From the NCBI GenBank assembly GCA_029256485.1, contig JAQSXU010000186.1, positions 1 to 6,960 of the forward strand: a stretch of 6,960 nucleotides of DNA, written 5' to 3'. This document shows positions 5,558 to 6,960 of this stretch, piece after piece (the first letter of the stretch is position 1; each line of letters begins with the position of its first letter). The translations under genes and the position numbers were made by a program. The DNA is from Clostridiaceae bacterium (GTDB taxonomy: Bacteria; Bacillota_A; Clostridia; Clostridiales; Clostridiaceae). The notes below the pieces were generated by a model. That model searched no databases and had not been told where the DNA came from. It saw nothing but the letters and a program-made list of their open reading frames with translations.

Positions 5558-6085
5558 ATGAAAACACCAATATTAGAAACAGATAGATTAATATTGCGAC
5601 CATTTTGTCTGGAAGATGCGCAGGAAGTATTTGATTGTTGGGAAAGCGACCCTGATGTGGCAAAGTATATGTTTTGGACAAGTCATAATGATATAAACAA
5701 AACTATTAGCTGGGTAAAAAAAGAATTAAGCAAAATAGATGCTGATGATTGGTATAGATGGGCAATTTTATCCAAGAAAACGGGAGAATTGCTTGGAACT
5801 GGATTAATTTATGTTGAAGAAGAGTATGGAAAATTTGAAATAGCGTATAATTTAGGTAAAAAAGCGTGGGGATTTGGGTACACAAAAGAAGCAATGCAGG
5901 AAATTATAAAATTTGCCAAAGGGGTATTAGGCATAAAAGAAATAATGGGAAGACATGCAAAAGAAAATTCTGCTTCTGGTAGAGTATTGGAAAAGTTAGG
6001 ATTTACATATATTAAGAATGTACCATATGAATGTAATAATGGGAAAAATCTGTATGAGGGTAAAGAGTACATTTTGAAATTATAG
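5558..6085 (+). CDS. GNAT family N-acetyltransferase, RimJ/RimL-like
   Basis: Cytoplasmic acetyl-CoA-dependent acetyltransferase of the RimJ/RimL-like (Acetyltransf_3) branch, whose members acetylate protein N-termini, amino acids or antibiotics. Seen: the opening ETDRLILRPFCLEDA (residues 7-21), the substrate-side WYRWAI (65-70), acetyl-CoA-binding KKAWGFGYTKEAM (101-113) where the usual G-x-G turn appears as GFGY, and the hallmark ENSASGRVLEKLGF (136-149). At 175 residues it is full length. The ATG is supported by GAAAGGA at 5541-5547, 10 nt upstream. A second AAAGGA touches the ATG and is too close to serve. It starts about 75 nt after the last recognisable piece of the methyltransferase pseudogene. 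The substrate is not predictable. Confidence 0.9.
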   Translation: MKTPILETDRLILRPFCLEDAQEVFDCWESDPDVAKYMFWTSHNDINKTISWVKKELSKIDADDWYRWAILSKKTGELLGTGLIYVEEEYGKFEIAYNLGKKAWGFGYTKEAMQEIIKFAKGVLGIKEIMGRHAKENSASGRVLEKLGFTYIKNVPYECNNGKNLYEGKEYILKL

Positions 6086-6133
6086 CAAATAAGAATGATA
6101 TGAAGTTTGTGTTTCTTAAAGTATAATAATGTG

Positions 6134-6169
6134 TTAGTTACAAAAATATGGTATAGTCATTGTAACTAA
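6134..6169 (+). promoter_or_regulatory. Perfect 10-bp inverted repeat over an extended -10 box: candidate operator/promoter
   Basis: TTAGTTACAA (6134-6143) and TTGTAACTAA (6160-6169) are exact reverse complements separated by 16 nt. The loop contains TGG-TATAGT (6149-6157), an extended -10 with 5 of 6 consensus bases. There is no T-run after the right arm, so this is not a terminator. A dyad bracketing a -10 is what a repressor operator would look like. Confidence 0.45.
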
Positions 6170-6266
6170 TTCGAAATTGTATATTTGAACGAACCAACTA
6201 TTAAATCAATACATAACATAGATATTCTTAAAAATTGATAAATTTAATGGAATTATATTAATATTA

Positions 6267-6301
6267 TTAACAGTAATTGAATTTATGCTAGGATATTCCT
6301 A
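6267..6301 (+). promoter_or_regulatory. Candidate promoter for the gene at 6340, with a short palindrome over the -10
   Basis: TTAACA (6267-6272), a 16-nt spacer, then TGC-TAGGAT (6286-6294) fit a -35 with an extended -10. TAGGATATTCCTA (6289-6301) is a perfect palindrome with arms TAGGA/TCCTA overlapping the -10. The start codon lies about 40 nt downstream. Confidence 0.35.
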
Positions 6302-6339
6302 AGGGGTATAGTTTCGTCAATTTGGAAGGATGTTTGATA

Positions 6340-6960
6340 ATGGATAATAATCAAAGTTATAAAACTGCATATGTGGCAGCGTATGCTAGGTTAATTGAGC
6401 AATATCAATCAAAAGAACCATATAGAATATCAGGTATTAATGAAATCAAAGTATTTGAAGTAAATCAGCCAATTATTTTGGATAAAAAGCAAGCTATAAT
6501 AAAAAAATGTGTTAGGCTAGTTCCTAACAATGTAATTTTTACTCCTATGGACTTTAATATTCAGAAACTTGATGAAGTATTAGAAGCTAAGGATTTAGAA
6601 CTTTCACAGCTTATTTTATTTATATGGGAAGGAGTTACCCAATATATCACTGAAGAAGCTATTGATAATACATTAAAATTCATATCGAAAGCTTCTTCTG
6701 GAAGTAAGTTTGTTTTTACGTATATTTTAAAAAATGTTATTGATGGAACTTCAAATATGATAGCGGCAGAGGGCCTAGTAAATCTCTTTGAAGCTGGAGA
6801 ACAACCCTGGCGCTTTGGTCTTAATCCATTAGAGGTAATTGATTTTTTAAGTCAATATAACCTTAAACTCATTGAAGATATAGGAACTTCTTTCTATAAA
6901 GAAAATTATTTAAATCCTATAGGCCGAAAACTGGATATATCAGAAATTGAAAGAATAGCT
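6340..6960 (+). CDS. Leucine carboxyl methyltransferase-like (LCM) class I SAM methyltransferase, runs off the window, apparently lacking motif I
   Basis: Open from ATG 6340 to the window edge (207 codons, 3' end not seen), with GGAAGG (6324-6329) 10 nt upstream. It belongs to the LCM/Ppm-type SAM methyltransferases (PF04072, which includes O-methyltransferases of secondary metabolism). Seen: an N-terminal QSYKTAYVAAYAR (5-17), KVFEVNQP (37-44, the strand with the acidic residue that normally contacts SAM), TPMDF (68-72), FIWEGVTQYI (94-103), SGSKFVFTY (120-128) and GEQPWRFGL (153-161). Relatives carry some 70-90 residues between the first two blocks, including the GAGxDTR motif I. Here only about 20 residues link them and no glycine-rich loop is present. 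This looks like an in-frame internal deletion, so activity is doubtful even though the frame is open. Confidence 0.75.
   Translation, partial: MDNNQSYKTAYVAAYARLIEQYQSKEPYRISGINEIKVFEVNQPIILDKKQAIIKKCVRLVPNNVIFTPMDFNIQKLDEVLEAKDLELSQLILFIWEGVTQYITEEAIDNTLKFISKASSGSKFVFTYILKNVIDGTSNMIAAEGLVNLFEAGEQPWRFGLNPLEVIDFLSQYNLKLIEDIGTSFYKENYLNPIGRKLDISEIERIA

Noticed and set aside
5448..5681. Minus-strand open frame overlapping the start of the second GNAT
   Set aside because: It overlaps a well-supported gene and its ribosome binding site; the hydrophobic appearance comes from AT-rich antisense reading.
5706..6072. Two overlapping minus-strand open frames inside the second GNAT gene
   Set aside because: Shadows of the GNAT reading frame with no signature of their own.

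Overview
The window is AT-rich DNA with strong purine-rich Shine-Dalgarno sites, short genes all on the + strand, and protein families typical of low-GC Firmicutes. A member of the Clostridia is the most likely source, but this rests on base composition and protein style only.

Layout: (1) 67-1326, a eukaryote-type UDP-sugar pyrophosphorylase that has lost its first few dozen residues. (2) 1496-1927, an intact GNAT acetyltransferase, followed by a terminator and an unusual run of mutually exclusive hairpins (1948-2046). (3) 2213-2731, an intact small membrane protein of the isoprenylcysteine/phospholipid methyltransferase type. (4) 2858-4907, three copies (A, B, C) of an imperfectly palindromic repeat. 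The C-terminal half of a TIM-barrel sugar isomerase-like gene lies between A and B. A small P-loop kinase plus a tightly coupled gene of unknown function lies between B and C. (5) 5030-5483, a wrecked class I SAM methyltransferase. (6) 5558-6085, an intact RimJ/RimL-like GNAT acetyltransferase. (7) 6340 to the window end, a leucine-carboxyl-methyltransferase-like gene that appears to lack its SAM-binding motif I.

The genes do not form one pathway. The region looks like an accessory island of small, unrelated, same-strand genes (acetyltransferases, methyltransferases, a kinase), several of them shortened at the N-terminal side. The most interesting signal is the repeat family. Copies A and B fold into the same three-way junction, with base changes that preserve pairing. 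Their outer ends (TAAC then TTCAAG on the left; CTTGAA then GTTA on the right) resemble integron attC recombination sites. The repeats could therefore be cassette recombination sites, a structured RNA family, or a small palindromic mobile element. No integrase or transposase gene is visible in the window.
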